Shown here: in pieces, positions 34,556 through 45,361 of the stretch
Layout: every line of letters begins with the position of its first letter
How positions within the stretch are numbered: position 1 is the first letter of the stretch
Origin: Cystobasidium ongulense
Taxonomy: Eukaryota > Basidiomycota > Cystobasidiomycetes > Cystobasidiales > Cystobasidiaceae
Direction: 5' to 3'
Length of the DNA stretch: 64,000 nucleotides
Assembly: GCA_022835595.1 (NCBI GenBank)
Contig: BQUP01000012.1
Location: 124,001-188,000, forward strand
The notes under the pieces: model-generated
The model's input: the letters and a program-made list of their open reading frames with translations, nothing else
Database searches by the model: none
Told to the model about the DNA's origin: nothing
Program-made: the position numbers and the translations under genes

Positions 34556-37167
34556 ATGAGCAGCGAGAAAGACCACAAGATGAAAAAGTCTTTCTTTAGT
34601 GGTGCCGCTGATATATCATCACAAGGGACAGCCAAGGATGGCAGTAACAACAAACAAACTGGTGTCAAGAGAGCAGAAGCATTTGCTAAATTGATTAGAG
34701 GGAAAGGCGGTAGAAAGATATTCTGGATTATTGCTGCTGCTGTTTATGCGTGCAATTGGGTTGTGAGTTCTCTTCTGTTATGCCTGCTAGATTCGTCTCC
34801 CTTTCCAGCTAGCTCTTCTAGGGAAGGTAGAAGCTGGGCATTCTCATTGTCAGACATATCTATGGTATTAAAGCTGATCTCCCTTGCTTTTTTGTCGCGT
34901 CCAACAGCATTCTATGGAAGGAAGCACAACTTGGGCATACTCCATCTGGGCTACCAGTGATTTCCAGCAGCATAGTTCCGGTCTAGCTTCTTTGAACATT
35001 GCGACTCAAATCATTTCTGCCGTTTCCGTTCCTTGTGGGTTTGCAGTCGTATTATCTTCTCCGTTTGCCGAATCAAATTATCTGATTAAATTTGTTCGAT
35101 CATCTCTAATCTCTCCTTTCACTCTGCAATGCACTTGAACTTCAACTAAATCAATGACTAAATCAATAATACAGTCCTCGCCAAGTTCGCAGATGTCTTC
35201 GCTCGTTCATGGACATATCTCATCTGTCTTACCGCTTACGTGGTTGGATTCATCCTCATTGCGTTCGCCCCTACCCTCGCTGCGTACATCATCGGCTCGG
35301 TCCTCGTAGCTATCGGCGGTGCTGCCATCACACTCCTCAATAGCATCCTATGCGCCGACCTTATCCCTCTCCAGTACAGAGGCCTCGCTCAAGGCATTCT
35401 GTCCACACCTTACCTGGCCACCTCTTGGTACACTTCCGAGATCGCGGGTGCACTCGGTACAAACCATGACTGTGAGCGTGCTCTTGCCATGACTCTTTGA
35501 GCAGTCTGTCGCATCACTAGATACTGATTGTTTTGTCTTACACATCACAGGGCGATGGGGGTGAGCTTGGACTACAACGACAGATCTCGCAAAAGACTCG
35601 TGGCTGATGCTGCAAGTTGACTTTTGCTTGCAGATACGGCATGTACGCCATTATCACACCCGTTATCATGGGACCTGCTCTCCTCGTCTTAATCTGGTAC
35701 GAACATAAAGCGAAGAAGGCTGGTCTGCTCGCCCGTCCTACCCCGGCTGCATCTGGTGCATCTGGAGAGGTCACAGCTTCATCCGCTGCTACAACGGTGA
35801 CCAAGCATGGCAGTGAAGATGGCAATTCCGATCCAGAAGAGGGCAAAGAATCAGCTCATGATTTCAACAAGACCGAACAAGATTCTGATCTTGAAGAACC
35901 TCGCCTCTCTTTCGCAGAGAAACTACAAAAAATCTGGTTCGAAATGGATGTTTTCGGTCTTTTACTTCTTGGTTTCGGATGGGCTTTACTATTACTTCCT
36001 TTCTCTCTGTCTGTCAACGCCGAGAACGGTTACAAGAACCCTTCACTCATTGCTATGTTTGTCGTTGGTGCTTTATGTCTCGTCGCATACTGCGTCTACG
36101 AAGCTTTATGGGCTAGATTCCCAACTGCTCCTGTCCGTCTACTCAAGAACAGGACTTTCATTTCGGCTGTCATAGTGAGCTTCAGCCTCTCTCCCTTATC
36201 TCACTCACTTTGCTACGAGTCGACACTGACGCTCTTCCACGCTGCCCAGATCGACTTCATCTACATGGTCGCTGGCTACATGAACCTCACCTACCTATCG
36301 TCATACGTATATGTTGTGACCGATCTCGATACGGTTCACTGGAACTGTGAGCACCAGCCCAATTTCACCATGTGCTACTGTGCTGAGACCTCCTATGTTT
36401 CCCAGATTGGAACAACGTTCTCACAATGGGTCTCTGCTCTTTCGGTGTCGTTGCTGGTCTCATAATGCGATACACCCATCGATACAAATTCCTACAACTC
36501 ACCGGTCTCTCCATCAAGATTATCGGATATGGTTTGCTTGTCGATAAGCGCGGTGTTCGCTCGCTCGCACGATTGACGATTGCACAGCTATTGACTGGTA
36601 TGGGAGGCGCCTTCAGCGTCGTAGGGTCTCAAGTCTCTTCTCAAGGTTCCGTTCCTCACCAAGATGTAGCTCTCGTTATCGCCCTCCTATCTCTATGGAT
36701 CAATATCGGCGCCAGTATCGGAAGTGCAATCGCTTCCGCTGTCTGGACGCATGCTATGCCCATCAATCTACGCAACTTCGTTCCTGCAAGTGTCAACGAT
36801 ACCGAGGTCATGGATATGTTCGCTTCCAGTAAGTCCAGATTTGTCCTTGGACTGATCTCTGAAAACTATACTGACTTCACTATGCCCTATAGTTACGGTC
36901 ATCAAGGACCTGCCCTACGATTCCGCTGTGAGACAGGGCGCAATCAGAGCATACGAGACTACCGTCTATCCTCTCTGGGCTGCAGCATTAGGTCTATCCT
37001 TCATTTCGCTCATTGCAGGTTGCTTCCAAACCAATTATTACCTCGGAAATCAACAGAACGCCTATGACAACAAGGACATCACTGGTGAAGATACAGTTAC
37101 TCCTCCCCATAAGCCAGAAGCTCCGTCAAACAAGTACCTACGATGGGCACGATTCTGGGATTTTTAA
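34556..37167 (+). CDS. MFS siderophore-iron transporter (SIT/ARN family)
   Basis: Eight exons (34556-34762, 34908-35034, 35176-35471, 35551-35560, 35634-36174, 36250-36346, 36406-36838, 36893-37167) give 661 residues. The multi-helix MFS topology starts after a charged N-terminus. Landmarks are ATSDFQQHSSGLASLNIATQ in TM2/3, VPFLAKFADVFAR (loop 2-3), NHDWRWGYGMYAIITPV before TM6, an acidic central loop, LPFSLS in the second half and WNNVLTMG. These fit the SIT family, which imports ferric siderophore complexes by proton symport. The fourth exon is only 10 nt and encodes part of the WRWG motif. The C-terminus ends LRWARFWDF. Iron-responsive GATA control is suggested by upstream sites. Confidence 0.9.
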
Positions 37168-37878
37168 ACGACTTCAAATACTTCTCTCTTGACTTGCAGT
37201 TAGCTTAGGAAGGTTACATCTATCCGCTATAGCCTTCCGCCAGACCTTTAAGCGTTGATTTCCTACTTTTCTAACTATTGGTATCGGTATGTTCGCATCA
37301 TTTAGATTATATTAGACAGAGGTGCAGTATAAATGGGAACGAGAACAATGATCATCCATGTCACAACCCCTTAATCGGCTTCGTTGGCTCTTGCTACCAT
37401 GCAATAAAGATTTCGAACATGGTTGTAGAGAACGTGCCGATGGGCGCCCAAGCCGATTGAGACAGTCAATCCGCAGCTGGGTTGCAATACAGCAGAGGAA
37501 CAGCTCCGTACACATGGCTGTACCATTAAGTTACAAAGGTGCCCCTGTAGTGACGAAGTGACAAGCTTTCCCGCCCTCTGCTTTTGCGATTGCTGCATTC
37601 TTGAAGCCGGCGTGGGCAGTATCGCAACAGCCAGTGCTTGGATTAACTTCGTCTGCATCAAGCATCACCTATAGCGTTAGCTCCGAGAAGCTGCTCGAGC
37701 ATATACCACAGCGCCTCTAAAGCAGCAAGTCTGCCCCTAGGCAGCCTCAACTTCTGTCCTTGGAACGTGTCCATCGGGCGATCAAAGCCGTGCCCACTTC
37801 CATGAGCCTTGTCACAGAAGCAGGAATCAGACGCAAGAGCAGCCCCGGCTGAGAACCCTACTGCAGCTAGCATCGGAG
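37168..37878. other. Intergenic region, no gene seen
   Basis: 711 bp between the siderophore transporter and the Na+/H+ antiporter, same strand. Short frames only. Confidence 0.4.
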
Positions 37879-40436
37879 ATGTCCACGAGTGGCTCAGCCG
37901 GCTTCTCGTATACCGAAGTCGACGATGTATCCCGCACACTCGCGGTCTTTGGCTTTTACGTCTCGGTTATCGCCCTAGCAAGTTACACGCTCAAAGAACG
38001 CCTATATCTCAGCGATGCCCTCATTGCGCTCCTGCTCGGAGTAGCAGTCGGTCCAATAGGTTGGAAACTGATACTGCCGCTCGACTGGACGGACGGGAAT
38101 GAGGAACTGCGTGGTGAGTTATTCCGGAAGATGGGAAAGGATTGGCTTGTCTGTCGTACTGCATTTGACACTTTCCAACCTGTCCAGATCGCGTTACTTA
38201 TGAATTGACAAGAATTGTTATCGGCATTCAGGTCTTATTTACAGGCATCGCGCTGCCAAAGTAAGCAGGACAGCCATTCACGACTCTGGTGACTATTTAT
38301 AGAATCACATACTGACCGCCCTCTTCAACTAAATCCAGGCGATATCTTAGAGATGCCTGGGAATCCCTCACTACCCTCCTTTTGCTGGTCATGACCATCG
38401 CCTGGCTTATGTCTGCCAGTTTCGTTTACGCCCTCATACCCGGTCTCACATTCTTGGAATCGCTATGCATAGCAGCGTGTGTCACGCCTACCGATCCGGT
38501 ACTGGCAAATTCCGTAGTCAAAGGACGATTTGCAGAGAAGTATATACCGCCTCACGTGAGAAACATCATGTGCGTCTTTCCGTATACTCGACCTGCGGTA
38601 ACGAGCACAAAGCTGATTGCCAGCACCCGCAGAGCCGCCGAAGCAGGAGCGAACGACGGTCTAGGCTTTCCCTTCATCTTTCTAGCGATCTATCTCATGA
38701 ACCGCTTCAACGACAACCGAAGTATTGGCTTATCAATCGGCTGGTGGATAGTAGACGTCTGGATTTATCAGATTGTTCTGTCCATTACCATTGGAGCGGC
38801 TATTGGCTTCCTAGCTATGAAGAGTGTTAAATTCGCCGAGCAACATAACATGATTGACCACGAGTCGTGAGTATCCGTGTCTCTGCAGTGGCCGGGGATG
38901 AGCTTACATTCATACCGAAACCCTCCTCAGTTTCTTGGCTATCGGTATTGGCTTGACTTTCTTGACACTTGGCCTCACTGGCATGCTGGGTAGCGACGAT
39001 ATACTTGCGTGCTTCATCGTCGGTAATGGTGAGCCAGGTTTTACAGAAAAGTGGATCTCTCCCAAGATGCTGACGCTTTCCTATAGCTTTCACCTGGGAC
39101 GGCTGGTTTCTGGAGCGCACGAGCGACGAGGTAGGCTTGATGACAAGCACATGGCTTCTTCACCTGTTCGCCTACTAATATATGATGCTACATTCCAGAC
39201 CTTCCAAGATGTCATCGATTCTCTTCTCAAGTAAACTGCTGGCAGCATTAGTCATCGCATGTCAAGCAAAAGGCTGATAGCATCGTTTCATAGCACTGGA
39301 ATCTTTATCTACATCGGAACCATCTTGCCGTGGTCCGATTTTGGGAACGCTGAAATCGGTCTCTCGGCTTGGAGACTAGTTGTTCTAGCTATACTGGTCC
39401 TCCTGTTTCGTCGTCTGCCGTGGGTGTTGCTCGCGCGCAAGCTTATACCGGACCTGGTCACATGGCAAGAAGGTACGTCGAAAGCCATTATTAGGTAGAC
39501 CTTGAAGGTCGCTGACCGAATGTTACCATAGCGGTCTTTGCTGGACATTTCGGTAAGTTTTGGCCCGAGAGTGTACCGGTAAGTACGGAGCTAAACAGTG
39601 TATGGTTTGCTTGTGCAGGTCCTATCGGTAAGCAGGCCCGACAGTGTACCTGTAAGGACGGAGCTAAATAAAAGATGTTTTAATTGTGCAGGTGTTGGAG
39701 CCGTATACTATGCCCAAGTCGGTCTGCGCAGAGTTCCGGAGGATAGAACTGCTGTTCGGGAGCTTATAGTACCAGTTGTGAGTCTGCATTCAGAGGCTTG
39801 GTGATAGCGTGCTGATGCAGTCCTGTTTGCAAGGTCTACTTCATTGTGCTAGCAAGTGTAGTTGTACACGGTATTACTATACCGATCTTTAAGCGTAAGT
39901 TTGGTGGAATTGAAGTTGGAGGTGTCACCTCGAACAGCGACTGATATCGAATGTCGTACATAGACACTCCTAAAATTTATGAGCGAAGCAAAAGTCTGAC
40001 CAAGAGTGGAACTTTCAGCCGCAACGCGACTATGCCCTCTCAAGGAATAGCAAACAGATTCAAGGAAGGTTTGACCGCGAACATGCCTTCCACACCGGAA
40101 GAGGGTGAGGCAAATACCAGCCCGCCGTCTCGTACGAACGGAGACCAGGCAGAGAGAATGGAACGAGGCGAGAGTACCGGCCCCAGTGGACATCCGCATG
40201 CCTCCAGCTCTGCTACAGTGGCCGAGCCAGACACAATTGAATCGACACAACATCCAGGCGAGACGAACGAGATAAAGCACAAGCGAAGCACTTCATCAGC
40301 AAAAGGTTGGAGGTTTCGTCAAGAAATACCTCGTTCGGACAGCAGGGGCGGTATCCATACGTATGACGAAGGTGGTGTCCGGGTCGAGGAAGGTGCGGAT
40401 GGTCGTATTCATGTTATCCACGACCCGCCGTCGTAA
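37879..40436 (+). CDS. NHA1: Plasma-membrane Na+(K+)/H+ antiporter, Nha1/Sod2 family
   Basis: Thirteen exons (37879-38113, 38188-38260, 38339-38569, 38633-38866, 38931-39028, 39087-39130, 39199-39230, 39294-39472, 39532-39552, 39619-39627, 39692-39777, 39834-39894, 39964-40436) give 591 residues. Landmarks are LIALLLGVAVGPIGW, YELTRIVIGIQVLFTGIALP, TPTDPVLANSVVKGRFA, AGANDGLGFPF (the ND ion-binding motif), LGSDDILACFIVGN, TILPWSDF and GHFGPIGVGAVYYA. A hydrophilic tail of about 150 residues follows. This is the standard Nha1 order, though with a shorter tail than the yeast protein's. It exports Na+/K+ in exchange for protons. Exons 9 and 10 are 21 and 9 nt, and the two introns around exon 10 are near-copies of each other. 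Confidence 0.93.
39553..39691 (+). repeat. Tandemly duplicated intron pair flanking a 9-nt exon
   Basis: Intron A is 39553-39618 (66 bp) and intron B is 39628-39691 (64 bp). They share GTAAG at the 5' end, GGCCCGA, AGTGTACC, an internal GTAAG, ACGGAGCTAAA and TTGTGCAG at the 3' end. That is about 51 matching positions out of 64 aligned. Both interrupt the exon context TCG^GT. The 9-nt exon between them (GTCCTATCG) encodes the Pro-Ile-Gly of the conserved HFGPIGVGA. Confidence 0.9.
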
Positions 40437-40710
40437 TCAGAGGTTGCTGGATTAGCCTATTGATAGCAATGTCATGTATACTGTACATATCATATATAGC
40501 AAGAGCCATCGTAGTTAGCCTTGTGTTTCTTTGAAATGTCGTACATTTCGTCAAGATTGCTCTTCGGCCACAACAAGCTGGACAGGTGTCCATTCCAGAG
40601 CTCCGCCGACAGGTTGCCATCTCGCCATCTCATCCGAGGCAGCGAAGCACAAGTACAGAGTCATGGTTTGTTCTCAACACGCGACGACTGGCAGATAGAA
40701 CTATAGAAGA

Positions 40711-43700
40711 ATGAGCGGGTCTGGTTGCAAGTCGTTGGAAGAAGGAAGGGCAGCAAGCAGCCTCGCGACGAGCCAGCATGGTAGCAATTCTGGCGGCGGA
40801 GGGCTGTTCAGCTTCTTGAAAACAGAGCTAGACTCGTTTGTGAAGGGCTTGAGTGGGAAGCCAGAGGTAGGCATACATGCTCTTGTCGCCTACTTGAGCG
40901 CCAGCCTCTCTGACCGTCTGGATCCTATAGTGTTTACATCCACAAGACACGCCCGCAAAGCCAGCAGCAAACCCACCTCGCAAGAAGCTGAAGCGTTCTC
41001 ACGAACCTAGACAGCATGAGCCGACATACGCCGAGCTCAAAGCATACGAGAATGAACTCGATGAGATCCGACAACATACGGCGAAGCGTCTCACAAACCA
41101 GGGTACGCGCAAAGGATCACCCGCTTGGGAGTAATGGTTACGTGCGGCCGGAGCAGAGCCAGAGCTGATATATGACCTGCAGAGTACTATGTACCCCTTA
41201 CGGCAGCCAATTTGCACGCCTCAACATCCAGACTGCAAGACGCGAATATGAGTCCGTCAACCTCGATCAACCGTGACAGACGCTCGCAGGAAACGCATGA
41301 AAACATTGATGCTTATTCAAGCTACTATACTGAGGAGCCATTACCTTCACTACCATCTCCTTATGCGCCGCAAGATATGCCAGTGTCCGAATTTGTTGAA
41401 AAGCGGCGGCGGAAACGCGAACGAGCCGCCACATTTATCAACGATGAGGAAGCCAGACAAGCAGTAGCTCGTCAAATAGCAGAAGAAGAAGCCCGTCTAA
41501 AAGCTGCCGAAGCGAGGGCCATAGATCACCGAAGGACGAGGAAGCGTGAAGCTCGAGACAGCAAACGACGCCAGGATCGTGCAGATGCTCTTGCTCGTTT
41601 GGAAGCACAACAGCGGCAGGAAGACGCGCGTGACCAGCAAAAGGCAGCTGAAAGCGAGCTTCAGAGAAGCCTTGACTTGGAAAGCTGGAAGGCACTTGAG
41701 GAGAGGCGCCTACACATGCAAGCTGAGGCGGACGCTCAAAGGCGGGCTCAACGTAAAGAGGCGAGACAACAACAGTTGCGAGAGGAAGCGCAACGCCAGG
41801 AGGAAGCAAATAACCTGGCATTGAGCGAGCGCCAACGTAAAGAGGCTGAACTGCAAGCGCAACTCGAAGCCGACAAACGACGTGAAGAGGAAAGTCAACT
41901 ACTGCGTCAGCAACAGCGAGAGAATGCACGTCGTGCACGTGACCTGGAAAATGCAGAGAAGGAGCGAGCGCAAGCTTTGAAAGATGCAAGTGAAAGCAAA
42001 CGCATACTGGAATTGGAAGCTGAAGTGCAAAGACTCAGGCGAGAGCTTGATGAGGCAAGACGGAAGCAAGAAGAAGCGGCTGCTTTAGCGGCTAGTGCAT
42101 CACGGCATGTCCACTTCGCACCAACTCCGCCAGCATCAGACGGTATGCATGCAGATCAATCCTTCGGGTCGCGGAACTCTTCATCCATGATCAGCAGTCA
42201 ATACTCTTCGCGAGCACCGCCGCCTCCGCCTGCGCCGCCCCCACCACCGCCGTTGCCTTCAGCTCTCCTCGGAGTACAGAAATCGGCCAAGCTGTCACCA
42301 CTGGCTCTTCTTGTTGCTCACAAAGCTAGCTCAAAGGCGTCTGACACCGCAAAGAAGCGCCCATCGCTTGTCAATGTGGCAGTAGGCATGCCTGCGGACA
42401 TGGGTAAATTCTTGAGCGAGATGAAGAATACAAAGCTAAAGAAGGTGGGACTGCCTCTGGAAGGCGCCAAGAAGCCTCGCGACGACGAAGAGAGTGGACT
42501 GAAAAGTATATTAGGTAAGCGGAGTCTCGAACTTTCCCTTCACGATTCCCGTCTCAAAAGTGGGCTAATGTTGCCTGATTATCAGAGAATGTTCTGAAAA
42601 AGCGCTTCATGGGCGAGAAAGACCGTACCTCTGCATCAACGGGCACGAGCTCAACACCAAATCTGTCAAACAGCCGGCTATCGATTTCGACGAACGACTC
42701 TTTGACTTCCTTCTCGTCGTATCGTCCGCCTGACTGGAGTATGGAAATGGACTCTTCACCTTTCCCACCTTTGCGATCGACGTCTCTTCTCAACCGTACA
42801 CCAGTACCTGTAGATGCTCCGCGAGCATCAGCATCCTCGCCCTCGATCCTACCCCAAGATACTGTGACGGCCCGTACAAGCGGCATAGCTCGAACCACGA
42901 CAGCATCACGCACCCGACCAGCATCTACAGATTCGGGTCTCAGTCGGTCCCATAGCCTTGCTAAATCACACACTAGACCGCGTGCCTCATTTGGACATGC
43001 GATTTCATGTGAAGATTCCGCTCCTCCTATGCGTCAAAGAACACAAGCCTACGTCAGCTCCCATCATCGGCAGTCCAGTCTATCAACTCCTATACAGAAC
43101 TTGCCTGACCCCATGAAACATCGGAGAGAGTCATTAGGATTGACGGATCCTTCGACGACAGCTACAATGCGCACTAGGCAATCATCGGATAATACGATGA
43201 CGGGCAGATCGATACGTTCTGCTGCCAGTAGCTTCGACATCGAACTATACACACAAATGCAATTAATGGAGGACAACGATAGTCTTGAGGAAGAGATGCG
43301 GAGAAGCTTTTCTAATCCACCAGCCGTTGACGGGGCCATGGACTTCCCTTCTCCATCGGGTTCTCGCTCTCCGGAAGAGCCGTCGTATTCTGGAGAGCGG
43401 TTGAAAACAAGATCACATTATCAGATACCGCAACTCAACTTTAGACAACCGACTTTCGAATTTAGTCCGAATTCGGACTTACCTTCTGGTCAACATCCCA
43501 AACATGGGGGCCGAAAGGCTTCGTTTTATACCCAACCTCGGCGGGCACCTTCTCCACCGTTGTACGAGAGACAAGATGAGAAGAGTTTCAGATATTCAGA
43601 TGTGACAGGCCGACCCTTGTCGCCCTCGAAGAGCAAGGCTAGAAGTAAGGGTTCGAGGACGCCGCTGCAGTCATTGCCGTTACAGAATACGGAGGACGAT

Positions 43701-43799
43701 GAAGATGTGATGCTCCCCTACCTATCTGAGGAGCACGTAGAGAGGTTGCTCTCAGAGGTCGACCATACTATTACAGGCTATGGTATGGCAACCCGCTAA
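40711..43799 (+). CDS. Coiled-coil, polyproline and WH2-like protein, possibly actin-linked
   Basis: Four exons (40711-40866, 40961-41102, 41183-42514, 42586-43799) give 947 residues. A basic RKKLKR stretch occurs near residue 60. From about residue 150 to 370 a highly charged, Glu/Arg/Gln-rich region forms a long single helix or coiled coil. A polyproline block (APPPPPAPPPPPPLP) lies near residue 447. MGKFLSEMKNTKLKKVG (about 510-525) fits a WH2-type actin-binding motif (hydrophobic..L..M....LKKV). The remaining 400 residues are Ser-rich and disordered. Together this suggests an actin-nucleation or scaffold protein of the verprolin/WASP kind. No orthologue is recognised, so the role is inference. 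The first intron's acceptor (CAAAG at 40960) was chosen for phase and is the weakest junction. Confidence 0.75.
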
Positions 43800-44109
43800 A
43801 GTGTCGCGTTTTGTGTATACTTCGCATCCACATGCTTAGTATAAGTTTATTTTGGTAGTACCTTCGTTTATTGAGTCGTTTGAATATCTGTTGTTGTCCA
43901 TATTATTGATCGACTCGTAATGGTAGCTTGGATGCAGAAGCAATACACACTCACTCTTGGTTCCAGGCTTTGGGCTGTCCATCGCCCCGATCATCTACCA
44001 TGGCTTGACACGTCGCCTGAACGGGCATAGTTGCGACAGCACTATCATCAGCTTGTGAGGACATCGAACGGGTAACTTCAAGTGCCAGATTGTACTGCCA
44101 CGCCTGAAG
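43800..44109. other. Short intergenic stretch
   Basis: 310 bp before SEC22, same strand. Nothing noted apart from presumed 3' and promoter sequences. Confidence 0.35.
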
Positions 44110-45121
44110 ATGCCGCGGTCTACGATGATTGCGCGCGTGAGCGACGGTGAGCGGCCAGACGTGCAGGAACAGCATGACATGCAGCCTACAGAGAGCTGAT
44201 CTATGCTATCCATCGACAACAGGGCTGCCACTCGCTGCTTCAGTCGATGATGAGCAGGTATGTTGACAGGTCCTTGAGCCATCGCAACCGTATGCAAACG
44301 AGGGAAGTCTGATACTGATGCTGGCGCGACAGACTGAGACGGACCTCGCCGAATACAAACAGCAAGCAAAGCTTATATTCCGACGCCTGACACCCTCAGC
44401 GGAGCCCAAATGCTCAATAGAATCAGGAAAATGCAACTTGCATTATGTTATCTCAAATGGCATCGTCTACCTTACCATCGCCGACAAGTCTTACCCCAGA
44501 AAGCTGGCTTTCTCGTACCTAGACGAAGTTAGCAAGGAGTTTGAGCGGAGTTATGCAGGTCAGTCAATGGTGCAAAGAGTATCCTACTGCCACGACAGAC
44601 GTCCTAAGCGCTTAGCCTTTCTGCGGTATAGAGGAAGCTTTCAAGCCAGCATTGCGGCCCTACGCCTTTGTCAAGTTTGACACCTTCATTCAACGTACAA
44701 AGCGCCTTTACCAGGATTCAAGGTTAGTGCAGATTGTCACATCGATATTCGATGTTCCCTCAATAACGTTTCATTTATGTAGAACAATGGCGAACGCTAA
44801 AGGTGGCGCTATGGACAAGCTGAATGAAGACTTGCAAGACGTGACGCGCATTATGACCAAAAATATGGAGGATCTGTTATGGCGAGGTGATTCATTAGAT
44901 CGTAAGTCATCTTTTGCTTAGCCTCCTCCCGCATGAGACTTGGCTGACCCGACCTCATGTTTGTAGGCATGTCAACAATGTCCTCATCGCTTCGTGACGA
45001 ATCTCTCAAATACAGAAAAGCAGCAAGAAATATCAATCTGCAAGCCCTGTACCGTAAATGGGCACCCGTCGGTGTTCTAGGCCTCATGTTCCTTATTTTG
45101 CTCTGGTGGAAATTTTGGTAA
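44110..45121 (+). CDS. SEC22: R-SNARE Sec22, ER-Golgi trafficking
   Basis: Six exons (44110-44146, 44223-44257, 44333-44558, 44632-44722, 44783-44901, 44967-45121) give 220 residues; the yeast protein is 214. The longin domain begins MPRSTMIARVSDGLPLAAS and includes CNLHYVISNGIVYLTIADKS and FSYLDEVSKEF. The SNARE helix has MDKLNEDLQDVTRIMTKNME with the expected zero-layer Arg (RIM). The C-terminal anchor is VGVLGLMFLILLWWKFW. Sec22 sits on COPII/COPI vesicles and pairs with Bos1, Bet1 and Sed5. The first two exons are just 37 and 35 nt. They were found from the conserved IARVSDGLPLAASVDDE stretch. Confidence 0.96.
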
Positions 45122-45361
45122 AGCTCCGATTATACTGAGACATGCGCGATCTAGAAAATCAGTGTTTTACGACGTTAGTTGGCTGCCATTGTTGTACAGT
45201 GCAAGCTATGGGTAGAGATGAGCTACTTGCTATACGGTCCCCGTTAAGGATTATCTGGACTGATTGCATGCTGTAGTACCGCTTACAACATTGTTTCAAT
45301 CAAGCTATGTGCTACTGTTACAAATGCAGACTACTGTGTCTATCTTTTAGGCTCAAGGTGA

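Noticed and set aside
40867-41010. Read-through of the first exon of the coiled-coil/WH2-like gene
   Set aside because: The frame continues past a GTAGGC donor but ends at a stop. Splicing to 40961 gives a basic RKKLKR stretch and an open downstream frame.
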